Origin: Nocardioides dokdonensis FR1436
GTDB lineage: Bacteria; Actinomycetota; Actinomycetes; Propionibacteriales; Nocardioidaceae
Direction: 5' to 3'
NCBI RefSeq assembly: GCF_001653335.1
Contig: NZ_CP015079.1
Location: forward strand, 744,001-808,000
Length of the DNA stretch: 64,000 nt
The notes under the pieces are model-generated. The model was not told the origin of the DNA. It was given only the letters and a program-made list of their open reading frames with translations, and did no database searches. This document shows, piece by piece, positions 9,407 to 18,328 of this stretch (within the stretch, counting starts at the first letter, position 1; every line of letters begins with the position of its first letter). The position numbers and the translations under genes were made by a program.

Positions 9407-10383
9407 GAGATGCCACCTCCGTTGAGGACCTCGGGGATGGGCGGGAAGTTCTGGATGTAGGTGTCGAACCACGGGCCGTTGCCCAGCGTGTTCGCGAAGA
9501 CGCGGTAGAACGGCGCCATCAACCTGATGCTGTTGTCGATGTTGTCCTCGTTCTTGTTCAGCACCGCCAGGACGCCCTCGAGCTCGTCGAGCGCCGGCTT
9601 GAGGTCGCCACGGGTGTCGCGCACCAGGCGGGTCAGCTCCTGCGAGAGCTCGCTGGTCGACACCAGCAGCCGGTGGACCTGGTCACGGCGGCGCACCAGC
9701 GCCTGGAAGAGCACGTCCGCGTCCGACATCAGGTCGACGAGGTCCTCGTCGCGGTCGTCGAGCACGGTCGCGACCCGGTCGAGGTTGGTCAGCAGGCTGC
9801 CGATCTCCTCGTTCTTGTCCGCGATGTTCGAGGAGAGCCGCGAGACGCCGTCGAGCGCGGCCCGGAACTCCTCGGGCGTGTTGCGGGTCAGGTCGGCCAG
9901 CGTGGTGAGGGAACGCGCGAGCTGGTCGGTGTCGATGTCCCCGGCGGTGTCGGCGAGCCCCTCGAAGGCCTCCACGACGTCGAACGGCGAGGAGGTCCGC
10001 TCCACGGGGATGGTGGCGCCCTCCTCGAGCTGGCCGGAGCCGGCGGGGTCGACGGAGACGTACATCGCGCCGAGCAGGGTCTTGACCCGGATGTCGGCGC
10101 GGCTGTCGGGACCGAAGCCGGAGTCGGTCTTCACCTGGAAGGCCACCCGCACGACACCGTCCTGGAGCTCGATGCTCTTGACCTGGCCCACCCGCACACC
10201 GGCGATGCGGACCTCGTCGTCGGGCTGCAGGCCGCCGGCCTCGCTGAACTCGGCGTAGTAGGTGTCGCCGCCGCCGATCAGCGGCAGGTCCTGGGCCCGG
10301 AAGGCCGCGACCAGGAGCACGGCCAGCACGCTGAGGCTGACCAGGCCGATGATCACGGGGTTCCGCTCGTGGAAGGGCTTCAT
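9403..10383 (-). CDS. mceC: Mce family protein, MceC position
   Basis: A 326-residue MCE/MlaD protein, shortest of the six here. The anchor helix (VIIGLVSLSVLAVLLVAAF) is followed by the MCE domain (YYAEFSEAGGLQPDDEVRIA and VKTLLGAMYVSVDPAGSGQL) and a heptad-like helical region (SNIADKNEEIGSLLTNLDRV). The ATG overlaps the mceB stop as ATGA. Third subunit of the lipid import shaft. Confidence 0.92.
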   Translation of the reverse strand: MKPFHERNPVIIGLVSLSVLAVLLVAAFRAQDLPLIGGGDTYYAEFSEAGGLQPDDEVRIAGVRVGQVKSIELQDGVVRVAFQVKTDSGFGPDSRADIRVKTLLGAMYVSVDPAGSGQLEEGATIPVERTSSPFDVVEAFEGLADTAGDIDTDQLARSLTTLADLTRNTPEEFRAALDGVSRLSSNIADKNEEIGSLLTNLDRVATVLDDRDEDLVDLMSDADVLFQALVRRRDQVHRLLVSTSELSQELTRLVRDTRGDLKPALDELEGVLAVLNKNEDNIDNSIRLMAPFYRVFANTLGNGPWFDTYIQNFPPIPEVLNGGGIS

Positions 10384-11417
10384 CCCAGATCACACCTGTC
10401 CGCGCCGGTCTTGAAGTTCACTGGCAGCGCCTGGCCGCCGGGGAGGCGCACACGGCCCTCGAAACCACACAGGAAGAAGTTGAAGTAGCTGCCGTAGATG
10501 GCGGTGCGCCCGACCTTGGTGAGCTTGATCGGGAGCACCTGCAGGGCCCGGTCGAGCTCGCCCTTGTTGCGGTTGATGTTGCCCGCGAGGCGGCGCAGCT
10601 GCTTGACGTCCTCGGTGAGCGGCTGCCGGATGCCGGACACGAGACCGGCGGTCTGCTCGGACAGCAGCGAGATCTGCTCGAGCGAGCCGAGGATCGCGCC
10701 CCGGTCCTGCTTGAGCCCCTTGACCAGGGTGCGGAAGTTCAGGATCAGGTCGCTGAGCTGGTCGTCGCGGTCGGCGATGTTGTCGAGCACCTGGTCGAGG
10801 TTCGTGATCAGGTCGCTGATCAGCTCGTCGCGGTCGGCCAGGGTGCTGGTGACCGAGGCGGTGCTGGCCAGGAGGCTCTCGAGCGTGCCGCCCTCGCCCT
10901 GGAAGACCTGGACGACCTCGTAGGAGAGCTTGTTGACGTCAGCGGGCGACAGCGCCTGGAAGAGCGGCTTGAACCCGTTGAACAGCACGGTGAGGTCGAG
11001 TGCCGGGGAGGTGTTCGCGACGTCGATCGTGTCGCCCTCCTCCAGCTCGGTGGTGTCGCCGACCTGCTGGGTCAGGGAGATGTAGCGCTGCCCCACCAGG
11101 TTGCGGTAGCGGATGGAGGCGCGCGAGGCGTCGGTGAGCGTCACCTCCTCCTCCAGGTCGAAGCTGACCAGGGCCCGGGTGCGGTCGACGACCTCGACGC
11201 CGGTGACGGTGCCGACCTTGACGCCGGCCACGCGCACGTCGTCGCCCTTCACCACGCCGGTGGCGTCGACGAACTGCGCCTTGTACTCCTTGGAGTCGGC
11301 GAAGGAGATGTTGCCGATCGTGATGATCAGGATCCCGGTCGCCATCAGCGTGATCACCACGAAGATCATCAGCTTGACCAGCGCGCTCAGGGTCTGGGCG
11401 TCGAGGAGCTTCCTCAT
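10380..11417 (-). CDS. mceB: Mce family protein, MceB position
   Basis: A 345-residue MCE/MlaD protein: anchor helix (MIFVVITLMATGILIITIG), MCE domain (YKAQFVDATGVVKGDDVRVA then YRNLVGQRYISLTQQVGD), helical region and a short C-terminus ending in a Cys-containing segment. The ATG overlaps the mceA stop as ATGA. The asparagine/aspartate-rich repeats (ADRDELISDLITNLDQVLDN) are typical of the helical part that forms the tube. Confidence 0.92.
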   Translation of the reverse strand: MRKLLDAQTLSALVKLMIFVVITLMATGILIITIGNISFADSKEYKAQFVDATGVVKGDDVRVAGVKVGTVTGVEVVDRTRALVSFDLEEEVTLTDASRASIRYRNLVGQRYISLTQQVGDTTELEEGDTIDVANTSPALDLTVLFNGFKPLFQALSPADVNKLSYEVVQVFQGEGGTLESLLASTASVTSTLADRDELISDLITNLDQVLDNIADRDDQLSDLILNFRTLVKGLKQDRGAILGSLEQISLLSEQTAGLVSGIRQPLTEDVKQLRRLAGNINRNKGELDRALQVLPIKLTKVGRTAIYGSYFNFFLCGFEGRVRLPGGQALPVNFKTGADRCDLG

Positions 11418-12700
11418 CTCAGGCTCACCTCCGCGCCACGCGCCATCGGCCCCAGCAGCAGGGCGCCCAGGTCAGGCACCTCCGAGGCGCTCACGCCCAT
11501 GCCGGGGGCGAGCAGGGACTTCAGCAGGTCGAACTCGGCGACGCTGCCGGCGTACCCCTGTCCGGCGCTGGAGGAGAATCCGGGAGTCACGCGGCTGGTG
11601 CCCTTTCCGGTCGGCTCGTCGACGCCGTCGTTCCAGTTCGGCTGGTCGCCGGGGTTCGACTGGCTGAACGGCGGGTTCGGCAGCGTGAGGCAGCTCGGGC
11701 CGCTCTTGTCCGCGTAGCGCGGCTTGTCGTTGACGTTGTAGGCGCGCGGCTGGTTGGGCAGCGTCTCCAGGACGATGTGCAGCGTGAAGTTGCGGAACGC
11801 CTCGGCCTGCAGCTTGCCGGCGTTGACGATGCCGCGGGTCAGGCAGGTGAACTCCGGGGAGTACTTCGCGAGCAGGCGGACCTGCGGCTCGCTGACCTGA
11901 CCGAGCCGGATCAGGTTCTTCTCGTTGTCGGCCAGGAAGGTCCGGGCGCTGCCGGAGAAGGCGGTGACGTCGCGGAACAGCGCGTTGAGGGTGTCGGACT
12001 GCTCCTCCAGGGTGCCCAGCGTCGTGACCTGGTCCCGCAGGATCTGGCCCACCTCGGGCAGCACGTCGGCGTAGATGTCGGAGACCTGGGCGGTCAGGCG
12101 CAGGTCCTCGATCGCTCCCGGCAGCTGGGGGTTGAAGCGCTTGAGGTAGCTGTCCAGGGTCTCGAGGTTCTCGCCCAGCTGGTCGCCGCGGCCCTCCAGG
12201 GCGGTGGCCAGCGCGTTGAGCGTCATGTTCAGCTCGGCCGGCTGGACGGTGCGCAGCAGGGGGTAGAGGTCGGAGAGCACCTTCTCGACCTCGGTGGCCA
12301 CCTCGGTGCGGTCGATGACGTCGCCGGCCTCGATGGTGGGCCCGGACGACGTCTTCTCGCCCTCCATCACCAACGCGACGTACTTCTCGCCGAAGAGGGT
12401 CTTGGGGACGATCGAGCCGGTCACCCCGGCGGGGATCGTGCCGGTCTCCTCGGGGTAGAGGCCCAGCGTGATGTCGGCACCGGCCTCGGTGGGCACGTAG
12501 CCGAGCACCTCCCCGACGATGACGCCGCGGATCTTGACGTCGGCACGCTCCGGCAGCTGCAGGCCGATGCGGGAGGTCTGCAGGGTGACCTCGTCGTACT
12601 CGACGAACTTCTTGGTGAAGATCGCGTAGGTCAGCCACGCCCCGCCGACGAGCATGGCGAGGAAGAGGATGCCGAGGAGCTTGGTGTGTCGAAGGATCAT
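11414..12700 (-). CDS. mceA: Mce family protein, MceA position
   Basis: A 428-residue MCE/MlaD protein, first of the six. Anchor helix (LLGILFLAMLVGGAWLTYAI), MCE domain (SRIGLQLPERADVKIRGVIV and IVPKTLFGEKYVALVMEGEK), then the cholesterol-uptake-porter type region (FTCLTRGIVNAGKLQAEAFR) characteristic of actinobacterial Mce proteins. It begins four bases after the yrbE-type permease gene. Family knowledge links such operons to uptake of sterols, fatty acids or other lipids; the substrate here is unknown. Confidence 0.93.
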   Translation of the reverse strand: MILRHTKLLGILFLAMLVGGAWLTYAIFTKKFVEYDEVTLQTSRIGLQLPERADVKIRGVIVGEVLGYVPTEAGADITLGLYPEETGTIPAGVTGSIVPKTLFGEKYVALVMEGEKTSSGPTIEAGDVIDRTEVATEVEKVLSDLYPLLRTVQPAELNMTLNALATALEGRGDQLGENLETLDSYLKRFNPQLPGAIEDLRLTAQVSDIYADVLPEVGQILRDQVTTLGTLEEQSDTLNALFRDVTAFSGSARTFLADNEKNLIRLGQVSEPQVRLLAKYSPEFTCLTRGIVNAGKLQAEAFRNFTLHIVLETLPNQPRAYNVNDKPRYADKSGPSCLTLPNPPFSQSNPGDQPNWNDGVDEPTGKGTSRVTPGFSSSAGQGYAGSVAEFDLLKSLLAPGMGVSASEVPDLGALLLGPMARGAEVSLR

Positions 12701-12704
12701 CGTC

Positions 12705-13532
12705 TCAACCCGCCAACCGGACAGTGGTGCTGGAGCCCCAGATGGCCATGGACAGGAACAGGTCGATCACGTTGACCGCCACGATGCTGGTCCGCACCGC
12801 ACGACCCACGGCGACGCCCACGCCGGCAGGACCGCCACCGGCGTTGTAGCCGTGGTAGCAGTGGATCAGGATCACCGCGACAGCGAAGACCAGCACCTTG
12901 CCGAAGGACCACAGCACGTCACCCGGTGGCAGGAACAGGTTGAAGTAGTGGTCGTAGGTGCCGGGGCTCTGGCCGAAGAACTGCGTGACCGTCAACCGGG
13001 TCGCGAAGTAGGAGGAGAGCAGGCCGACGACGTACAGCGGGATGATGGCGATCAGGCCGCCCACGATCCGGGTGGTGACGAGGAAGGGCATCGAAGGGAT
13101 CGCCATCACCTCGAGGGCGTCGACCTCCTCGGAGATGCGCATCGCGCCGAGCTGGGCGGTGAAGCCGCAGCCGACGGTGGCCGCCAGGGCGATGCCGGCG
13201 ACCAGGGGCGCGATCTCGCGGGTGTTGAAGTAGGCCGAGACGAAGCCGGCGAACGGGGCCGTGCCCAGCTGGTCGAGGGCGGCGTACCCGGACAGGCCCA
13301 CCTGGGCGCCGGTGAAGAAGGTCATCGCGAGGATGACGCCGACGGTGCCGCCGATGACGGCCAGCGCCCCCGAACCGAGGGTGACCTCGGCGAGGATCCG
13401 CAGGATCTCCTTGGGGTAGCGCTTGATCGAGCGCGGGGTGGCCATCAGGGCGCGGATGTAGAACGCCAGCTCCTCGCCGAGGCGGTCGAGGGCGCCGGCG
13501 GGCCTGGTGTAGACCGACTTGATGCTTGCCAT
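12705..13532 (-). CDS. MlaE/YrbE-type permease, second subunit
   Basis: A 275-residue integral membrane permease of the MlaE/YrbE family, the YrbEB partner. Five to six hydrophobic segments are visible. The family motif GFTAQLGAMRISEEVDALEV at mid-protein is the EQ-loop-like segment that contacts the ATPase. With the neighbouring YrbEA it would form the membrane core of the importer. ATG start at 13530-13532, five bases after the previous stop, so the two permease genes are co-translated. Confidence 0.94.
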   Translation of the reverse strand: MASIKSVYTRPAGALDRLGEELAFYIRALMATPRSIKRYPKEILRILAEVTLGSGALAVIGGTVGVILAMTFFTGAQVGLSGYAALDQLGTAPFAGFVSAYFNTREIAPLVAGIALAATVGCGFTAQLGAMRISEEVDALEVMAIPSMPFLVTTRIVGGLIAIIPLYVVGLLSSYFATRLTVTQFFGQSPGTYDHYFNLFLPPGDVLWSFGKVLVFAVAVILIHCYHGYNAGGGPAGVGVAVGRAVRTSIVAVNVIDLFLSMAIWGSSTTVRLAG

Positions 13533-13537
13533 CTGCC

Positions 13538-14323
13538 TCAGCCCGTCTTCGGAGGAATGACTTGGAGGTAGATCGCGCTCAGGACGAAGTTCACGATGAA
13601 CAGCAGCACGAAGGTGATGACGACCGACTCGTTCACCGCGTCACCCACGCCCTTGGGCCCGCCGTTGGCGTTCATGCCCTTGTAGGCGGCCACGATCGCG
13701 GCGATCATGCCGAAGACGAGGGCCTTGAGCAGCCCGACCCACAGGTCCGGGAGCTGGGCCAGGGCCGTGAAGCTGGCGATGTAGGCGCCGGGCGTGCCGC
13801 CCTGGAGGCCGACGTTGAAGACGTAGCCGCCCGCCACCCCGACGACGCTGACCAGTCCGTTGAGGAACACCGCGACCAGCATCGCCGCGAGGACGCGGGG
13901 CACCACGAGCCGCTGGATCGGGTCGATGCCCAGCACCATCATGGCGTCGAGCTCCTCACGGATCTTGCGCGCTCCCAGGTCGGCCGCGATGGCGGAGCCG
14001 CCTGCCCCGGCGATGAGCAGCGCCGTGCCGATGGGCGCGGCCTGCTGGACCACCGCCAGCACGGAGGCGGAACCGGTGAACGACTGGGCCCCGAACTGCT
14101 TGATCAGCCCACCCACCTGGAGCGCGATGACCGCACCGAAGGGGATGGCGACCAGGGCGGTCGGGATGATGGTCACCGACGCGATGAACCAGGCCTGCTG
14201 GATGAACTCGCGCAGCTGGAAGGGTCGCCGGAAGAGGGCGCGCCCCACGTCGAGGGCGAAGGCGAAGAGCTTGCCGGCCGCCCCCACGGGGGCGAGGACC
14301 CGGGTCGCCGTTGTCGATGCCAC
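13538..14323 (-). CDS. MlaE/YrbE-type permease, first subunit
   Basis: A 261-residue MlaE/YrbE permease, the YrbEA partner. It starts with GTG at 14321-14323 (MASTTATRV). The ATPase-contact motif AADLGARKIREELDAMMVLG is intact, followed by GIDPIQRLVVPRVLA, and four to five membrane segments are present. It begins 16 bases downstream of the ATPase gene. Together with the second YrbE subunit it anchors the Mce proteins. Confidence 0.94.
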   Translation of the reverse strand: MASTTATRVLAPVGAAGKLFAFALDVGRALFRRPFQLREFIQQAWFIASVTIIPTALVAIPFGAVIALQVGGLIKQFGAQSFTGSASVLAVVQQAAPIGTALLIAGAGGSAIAADLGARKIREELDAMMVLGIDPIQRLVVPRVLAAMLVAVFLNGLVSVVGVAGGYVFNVGLQGGTPGAYIASFTALAQLPDLWVGLLKALVFGMIAAIVAAYKGMNANGGPKGVGDAVNESVVITFVLLFIVNFVLSAIYLQVIPPKTG

Positions 14324-14339
14324 GTGTCTCAGGTCCCCC

Positions 14340-15293
14340 TCAGACCCCGGTGGACATGGAGACGTTCTCGGCGAACGACCCCGGGGGCGGGGTCACCCCG
14401 CGCTCGCGGCACCAGGCGCCGGGCTCGCGCTGCGAGCGACGGGCGATGCCGTTGGAGGGCTCGAGCTGGAGCGGGATCGGCGGCAGCGGCGGCAGCTCCT
14501 GGTCGGACTCGGCCGCCAGCTCGTCGGCGTCCTTCTCCTCGGACATCCCGATGGGGCCGATCTTCTGCGCGTTGAGGAACTGGCGCACCACCGGCTCCTC
14601 CGAGCTCAGCAGCATCTCGCGGGGACCGAACATCGCGAGGTGCTTGTGGTAGAGCAGACCGATGTTGTCGGGCACCGTGCGCGCGGTGTTGATGTCGTGG
14701 GTCACGATCAGGAACGTGGCGTCGATCTGGGCGTTCAGGTCGACGATGAGCTGGTTGAGGAACGAGGTGCGGACCGGGTCGAGGCCGGAGTCGGGCTCGT
14801 CGAAGAGCACGATCTCGGGGTCCAGGACCAGCGCGCGGGCCAGGCCGGCGCGCTTGCGCATGCCGCCGGAGATCTCACCGGGCAGCTTCTGCTCGGTGCC
14901 GATCAGACCGGTGAGGTCCAGCTTCTCCATGACGATCGCGCGGATCTCCGACTCGCTCTTCTTGGTGTGCTCGCGCAGCGGGAAGGCGATGTTGTCGTAG
15001 AGGTTCATCGAGCCGAACATGGCGCCGTCCTGGAACAGCACGCCGAAGAGCTTGCGGATCTCGTAGAGCTCCCGCTCGGAGCAGGAGGCGATGTCGGTGC
15101 CCTCGATGATGATGGAGCCCCGGTCGGGCTTGAGCAGGCCGATGAGGGTCTTGAGGAAGACCGACTTGCCGGTTCCCGAGGGACCGAGCATCACGCAGAT
15201 CTCGCCCGCGGGGACGGTGAGCGTCACGTCCCCCCAGATCAGCTGCTTGCCGAACGACTTCGTCAGGTCGTTGACCTGGATCTCCACGCCCAT
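14340..15293 (-). CDS. mkl: Mce transporter ATP-binding protein (Mkl/MceG type)
   Basis: A 317-residue ABC ATPase that powers the Mce/YrbE importer. Walker A is GPSGTGKS (residues 37-44), the signature is EISGGMRKRAGLARAL, Walker B is EIVLFDEPDSGLDPV and the switch His is in FLIVTHD. After the core there is a C-terminal extension of about 70 residues (Glu/Pro-rich), as in mycobacterial MceG, where the tail affects complex stability. ATG at 15291-15293 with GGAGGGA upstream; an upstream in-frame start adds only Arg/Pro-rich, non-conserved residues. In mycobacteria the orthologue mkl lies alone between rplL and rpoB, whereas here it heads the full operon. Confidence 0.93.
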   Translation of the reverse strand: MGVEIQVNDLTKSFGKQLIWGDVTLTVPAGEICVMLGPSGTGKSVFLKTLIGLLKPDRGSIIIEGTDIASCSERELYEIRKLFGVLFQDGAMFGSMNLYDNIAFPLREHTKKSESEIRAIVMEKLDLTGLIGTEQKLPGEISGGMRKRAGLARALVLDPEIVLFDEPDSGLDPVRTSFLNQLIVDLNAQIDATFLIVTHDINTARTVPDNIGLLYHKHLAMFGPREMLLSSEEPVVRQFLNAQKIGPIGMSEEKDADELAAESDQELPPLPPIPLQLEPSNGIARRSQREPGAWCRERGVTPPPGSFAENVSMSTGV

Positions 15294-15388
15294 GCCGTGC
15301 TCCCTCCGTGGTGGTCCGCGCCGGACTGCTCCCGTGCAGGAACCCGAACGGGTCCACACTCATCGGTAACAACGCTGCCTGCGCGGTG

Positions 15389-15416
15389 AGGTTACGCATT
15401 ATTGTCGGCTGCGTCA
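15389..15416 (-). promoter_or_regulatory. Possible mce operon promoter
   Basis: On the minus strand TGACGC (15411-15416), 16 bases, TAACCT (15389-15394) could be a promoter, giving a leader of about 90 bases before the ATPase gene. AATAAT at 15398-15403 is an alternative -10. The 258 bases between the ATPase gene and rplL hold this and the rplL terminator and nothing else recognisable. Confidence 0.35.
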
Positions 15417-15498
15417 CTCGGGGGTGGCGTTTCGAGACCAAGCTGTCATCCGGTCTCCAGGATCTGGACGCACCGCGCCCGACCTGCACAAATGCAAA

Positions 15499-15530
15499 GA
15501 CCTCCGCCGACCCGAGGGTCGACGGAGGTC
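15499..15530 (-). terminator. rplJL terminator
   Basis: Arms GACCTCCG (15499-15506) and CGGAGGTC (15523-15530), with a second nested pair CGACCC/GGGTCG inside. On the minus-strand RNA the stem is followed by a U-rich stretch (TTTGCATTTGTG), as expected for an intrinsic terminator after rplL. It separates the ribosomal-protein unit from the mce operon. Confidence 0.85.
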
Positions 15531-15551
15531 TGAGGCGTCAGTGACGTGAGG

Positions 15552-15935
15552 TCACTTGAGGCTGACGGTGGCACCGGCGCCCTCGAGCGCCTCCTTGGCC
15601 TTGTCCGCCGCGGCCTTGTCGACCTTCTCCAGGATCGCCTTGGGGGCGGCCTCGACCAGCTCCTTGGCCTCCTTCAGGCCGAGCGAGGTGAGGGCGCGCA
15701 CCTCCTTGATGACGTTGATCTTCTTGTCACCAGCGGCCTCGAGGACGACGTCGAACTCGTCCTGGGCAGCGGCCTCCTCGCCGCCGCCGGCGGCGGCGGG
15801 GGCAGCGGCCACGGCAACGGGGGCCGCGGCGGTGACGTCGAAGGTCTCCTCGAACTGCTTCACGAACTCGGAGAGCTCGATGAGGGTCATCTCCTTGAAC
15901 GCGTCGAGGAGCTCGACGGTGCTGAGCTTCGCCAT
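15552..15935 (-). CDS. rplL: 50S ribosomal protein L7/L12
   Basis: A 127-residue stalk protein: N-terminal dimerisation domain ([20 protein letters not shown]), Ala/Gly hinge (residues about 36-58) and C-terminal factor-binding domain ([20 protein letters not shown], ending GATVSLK). It recruits and activates translation GTPases. ATG at 15933-15935 with GGAAGGAA upstream. It follows rplJ after 91 bases that hold a small hairpin. Confidence 0.98.
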   Translation of the reverse strand: MAKLSTVELLDAFKEMTLIELSEFVKQFEETFDVTAAAPVAVAAAPAAAGGGEEAAAQDEFDVVLEAAGDKKINVIKEVRALTSLGLKEAKELVEAAPKAILEKVDKAAADKAKEALEGAGATVSLK

Positions 15936-15963
15936 GGTGGCGGTTCCTTCCGTTAGGTGGCCG

Positions 15964-15979
15964 GCACCCCTACGGGTGC
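15964..15979 (-). promoter_or_regulatory. Hairpin in rplJ-rplL spacer
   Basis: GCACCC and GGGTGC separated by four bases. It lies about 30 bases before the rplL start and has no U-tract, so it looks more like an RNA-processing or stability element that could raise L12 over L10 than a terminator. Confidence 0.45.
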
Positions 15980-16026
15980 GGGTCGGCCGGGTTTCAGGTG
16001 GTGTGCTGCCGAGCTGACCGGGCAGG

Positions 16027-16692
16027 TCAGGCCTCGGCGGTGTCGCCCTCGTCGGAGGTCTCCGCCGCAGCGGGGGCCTCGTCGGCGGGGGCCTCGGCTG
16101 CCGGCTCGTCGGCCGGGGCAGCAGGGGCCTCCTCGGCGGCGGCCGGGGTACCGGCACCACCTGCGAGGATCGAGGGGTCCTGCTCGGCCTTGGCCTCCAG
16201 CGCACCCGCGAGACGGGCGACCTGGGCGATCGGGGCCTGGAACAGGGAGACGGCGTTCTGGAGCGACGCGAGCATCGCGCCGGCCAGCTTGCCCAGCAGA
16301 ACCTCACGCGACTCGAGGTCGGCCAGCTTGGCCACCTCGGCTGCGGAGAGCGGGGTGCCGTCCATGATGCCGCCCTTGATGATCAGGGCGGGGTTTGCCT
16401 TGGCAAAGTCACGCAGACCCTTCGCGGCCTCGACCATGTCACCTTCGATGAAGGCGATGGCGGTGGGGCCGACGAGGATGTCGTCGAAGCCGGAGATGCC
16501 CACCTGATTGGCGGCGATCTTGGCCAGCGTGTTCTTGACCACGGCGTAGTTGGCGTTCTCGCCGAGGGAGCGGCGCAGGGCCTGGAGCTCCTTCACGGTG
16601 AGACCGCGGTAGTCGGTCAGCACTGCGCCAGCAGAAGCGTTGAACTGCTCAACGATGTCTGCGACGGCTGCCTGTCGTTCTGGCCGCGCCAT
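16027..16692 (-). CDS. rplJ: 50S ribosomal protein L10
   Basis: A 221-residue L10, base of the L7/L12 stalk. It starts [20 protein letters not shown] with GGAAGGAG upstream. The conserved [16 protein letters not shown] and NTLAKIA segments bind rRNA. The C-terminus, after the L12-binding helix, is extended by an Ala/Glu/Pro-rich tail of about 45 residues, common in high-GC Actinobacteria. In many bacteria L10-L12 represses its own mRNA through the leader; a long structured leader is present here. Confidence 0.97.
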   Translation of the reverse strand: MARPERQAAVADIVEQFNASAGAVLTDYRGLTVKELQALRRSLGENANYAVVKNTLAKIAANQVGISGFDDILVGPTAIAFIEGDMVEAAKGLRDFAKANPALIIKGGIMDGTPLSAAEVAKLADLESREVLLGKLAGAMLASLQNAVSLFQAPIAQVARLAGALEAKAEQDPSILAGGAGTPAAAEEAPAAPADEPAAEAPADEAPAAAETSDEGDTAEA

Positions 16693-16884
16693 GGGTCTCC
16701 TTCCGGACGGTGAGACCGTGGTCCGGTGGTCCTGGCCCTGAAATGACGAACGCCCCGAGCGCAGGCTCAGGGCGTGGTGCCCGTCGAGGACGGGCTGCTC
16801 TGTCTCCTGCGCGGGTCGCCCGATCTCTCGGAGCTTTCGGTCCCACCACATGCATGGTGCGACGACCGGCGGTCTCTGGTTACG
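16693..16884 (-). promoter_or_regulatory. Structured rplJ leader (probable L10 autoregulation region)
   Basis: About 190 bases lie between the predicted start site and rplJ. Two hairpins stand out. The first is CCCGTC/GACGGG at 16779-16795. The second is a ten-pair stem at 16751-16774 with a CUGC loop. The second stem has a G-U pair only when read as minus-strand RNA (the plus strand would have a C-A mismatch), and a U-rich UUCGUCAUUUC follows it, so it could act as an attenuator. That L10 binds here is inference from other bacteria. Confidence 0.55.
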
Positions 16885-16890
16885 AGCAGG

Positions 16891-16920
16891 ACAGTACGGC
16901 GTCCGTGCCGGGACGGCCAA
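16891..16920 (-). promoter_or_regulatory. rplJL promoter
   Basis: TTGGCC (16915-16920), 18 bases, TACTGT (16891-16896) on the minus strand. It is divergent from the aminotransferase gene that starts at 16957. The predicted RNA start near 16884 gives the long leader described for rplJ. Confidence 0.6.
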
Positions 16921-16956
16921 ATCGGCTCGTGCCCGCGGGACTGGCAAGATCGGCCC

Positions 16957-18240
16957 ATGACCTCGCGCGTGCCGCTCCGCTCCCTGTCCCCCGATGAGCT
17001 CGCCTCCTTCCTGGCCCACCAGCAGCAGGCCTATGCCGACCTGCAGGCCCGGGGGCTGAAGCTGGACCTGACCCGCGGGAAGCCGGCGCCCGACCAGCTG
17101 GACCTCTCGGCGGCGCTGCTGGACCTGCCGACCACGACGCTGGACCGCAGCGGCGCCGACGTGCGCAACTACGGCGGCCTGGAGGGACTGCCCGAGCTGC
17201 GGGAGATCTTCGCCGAGCTGCTGGGCGTCGAGGCCGCGCAGGTCCTGTGCGGCGGCAACTCGAGCCTGACGATGATGCACCAGGTGCTCACCTTCCTGCT
17301 CCTGTGGGGCGGGCCGGGTTCCGAGCGGGCCTGGAAGGACGAGCCGGTGATCAAGTTCGTCTGCCCGGTGCCGGGCTACGACCGGCACTTCTCGATGCTC
17401 GCCGACCTCGGCATCGAGATGCTCACCGTCCCGATGAACGCCGACGGCCCCGACGTCGACGCCGTCGCCGCGCTGGTGGCCGACGACCCGGCCGTCAAGG
17501 GCATGTGGGTGGTGCCGACCTACGCCAACCCGACCGGCTCGGTGGTCTCCCCCGAGGTGGCGCGGGCACTGATGGCGATGCCGACCGCGGCGCCGGACTT
17601 CCGCATCTTCTGGGACAACGCCTACGCGCTGCACCACCTCACCGACGACGAGGTCGCCAGCGCGGACGCGCTCGGCCTCGCTGCCGCTGCCGGCAACCCC
17701 GACCGCCCGGTCCTGTTCGCCTCCACCTCGAAGATCACCTGGGCCGGGGCCGGCGTCGCGGTGATGGCCTCCTCGGAGGCCACGAAGGCGTGGTTCCTCA
17801 AGCACCTGTCGATGGCCTCGATCGGCCCGGACAAGGTCAACCACCTGCGCCACGTCGAGCTGTTCGGCGACGCCGAGGGCGTGCGTGCGCACATGCGCAG
17901 GCACCGGGAGCTGATCGCCCCGAAGTTCGCGGCCGTCGACGCCGCGCTGACCGCCGGGCTCGAGGGGCTCGAGATCGCGGAGTGGACCCGGCCGACCGGC
18001 GGCTACTTCGTGAACCTCGACGTCCTCGACGACACCGCATCGCGCGTGGTGGCCCTGGCCAAGGAGGCCGGGATCGCGCTGACGCCCGCCGGCGCCTCGT
18101 TCCCGCACGGGCAGGACCCCCGCGACCGCAACATCCGTCTGGCGCCCACCTTCCCGCCCCTGGACCAGGTCGAGGCCGCGATGGCCGGCGTCGCCACCTG
18201 CGTGGCCCTCGCAGCGGCCGAGCACCTCACCGCGGGCTGA
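16957..18240 (+). CDS. Aspartate aminotransferase, subgroup Ic (AspT type)
   Basis: A 427-residue PLP enzyme. The sequence has the fold-type I features: [10 protein letters not shown] near the N-terminus, [13 protein letters not shown], the YANPTGS segment, DNAYALHH and the PLP-binding Lys in STSKITWAG. The C-terminal [10 protein letters not shown] and RLAPTFPPL fit the large aspartate aminotransferase group found in Corynebacterium and Streptomyces. It would interconvert aspartate and oxaloacetate with glutamate. ATG at 16957 has no Shine-Dalgarno sequence but CAAGAT six bases upstream, so the mRNA may be leaderless. It is inserted between rplA and rplJ on the opposite strand. Another class I aminotransferase specificity is possible. 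Confidence 0.82.
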   Translation: MTSRVPLRSLSPDELASFLAHQQQAYADLQARGLKLDLTRGKPAPDQLDLSAALLDLPTTTLDRSGADVRNYGGLEGLPELREIFAELLGVEAAQVLCGGNSSLTMMHQVLTFLLLWGGPGSERAWKDEPVIKFVCPVPGYDRHFSMLADLGIEMLTVPMNADGPDVDAVAALVADDPAVKGMWVVPTYANPTGSVVSPEVARALMAMPTAAPDFRIFWDNAYALHHLTDDEVASADALGLAAAAGNPDRPVLFASTSKITWAGAGVAVMASSEATKAWFLKHLSMASIGPDKVNHLRHVELFGDAEGVRAHMRRHRELIAPKFAAVDAALTAGLEGLEIAEWTRPTGGYFVNLDVLDDTASRVVALAKEAGIALTPAGASFPHGQDPRDRNIRLAPTFPPLDQVEAAMAGVATCVALAAAEHLTAG

Positions 18241-18269
18241 GCGCCACCCCGACCACTCCCACAACGCAG

Positions 18270-18303
18270 CCGGCCCGGCCCCTCCGAGGAGGGGCCGGGC
18301 CGG
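18270..18303. terminator. Bidirectional terminator between aminotransferase and rplA
   Basis: A perfect 16-bp stem (18270-18285 with 18288-18303) closed by a GA dinucleotide, in the gap between convergent genes. It is very GC-rich and has no long U-tract, as is usual in high-GC Actinobacteria. Confidence 0.85.
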
Positions 18304-18328
18304 TGTCGTTCGTGGTGGGGCTGGGCGC

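Noticed and set aside
16693..18264. Open frame continuing upstream of rplJ, antisense to the aminotransferase
   Set aside because: rplJ has its own Shine-Dalgarno sequence and conserved N-terminus; the upstream part is the shadow of the aminotransferase gene and contains the leader and promoter.
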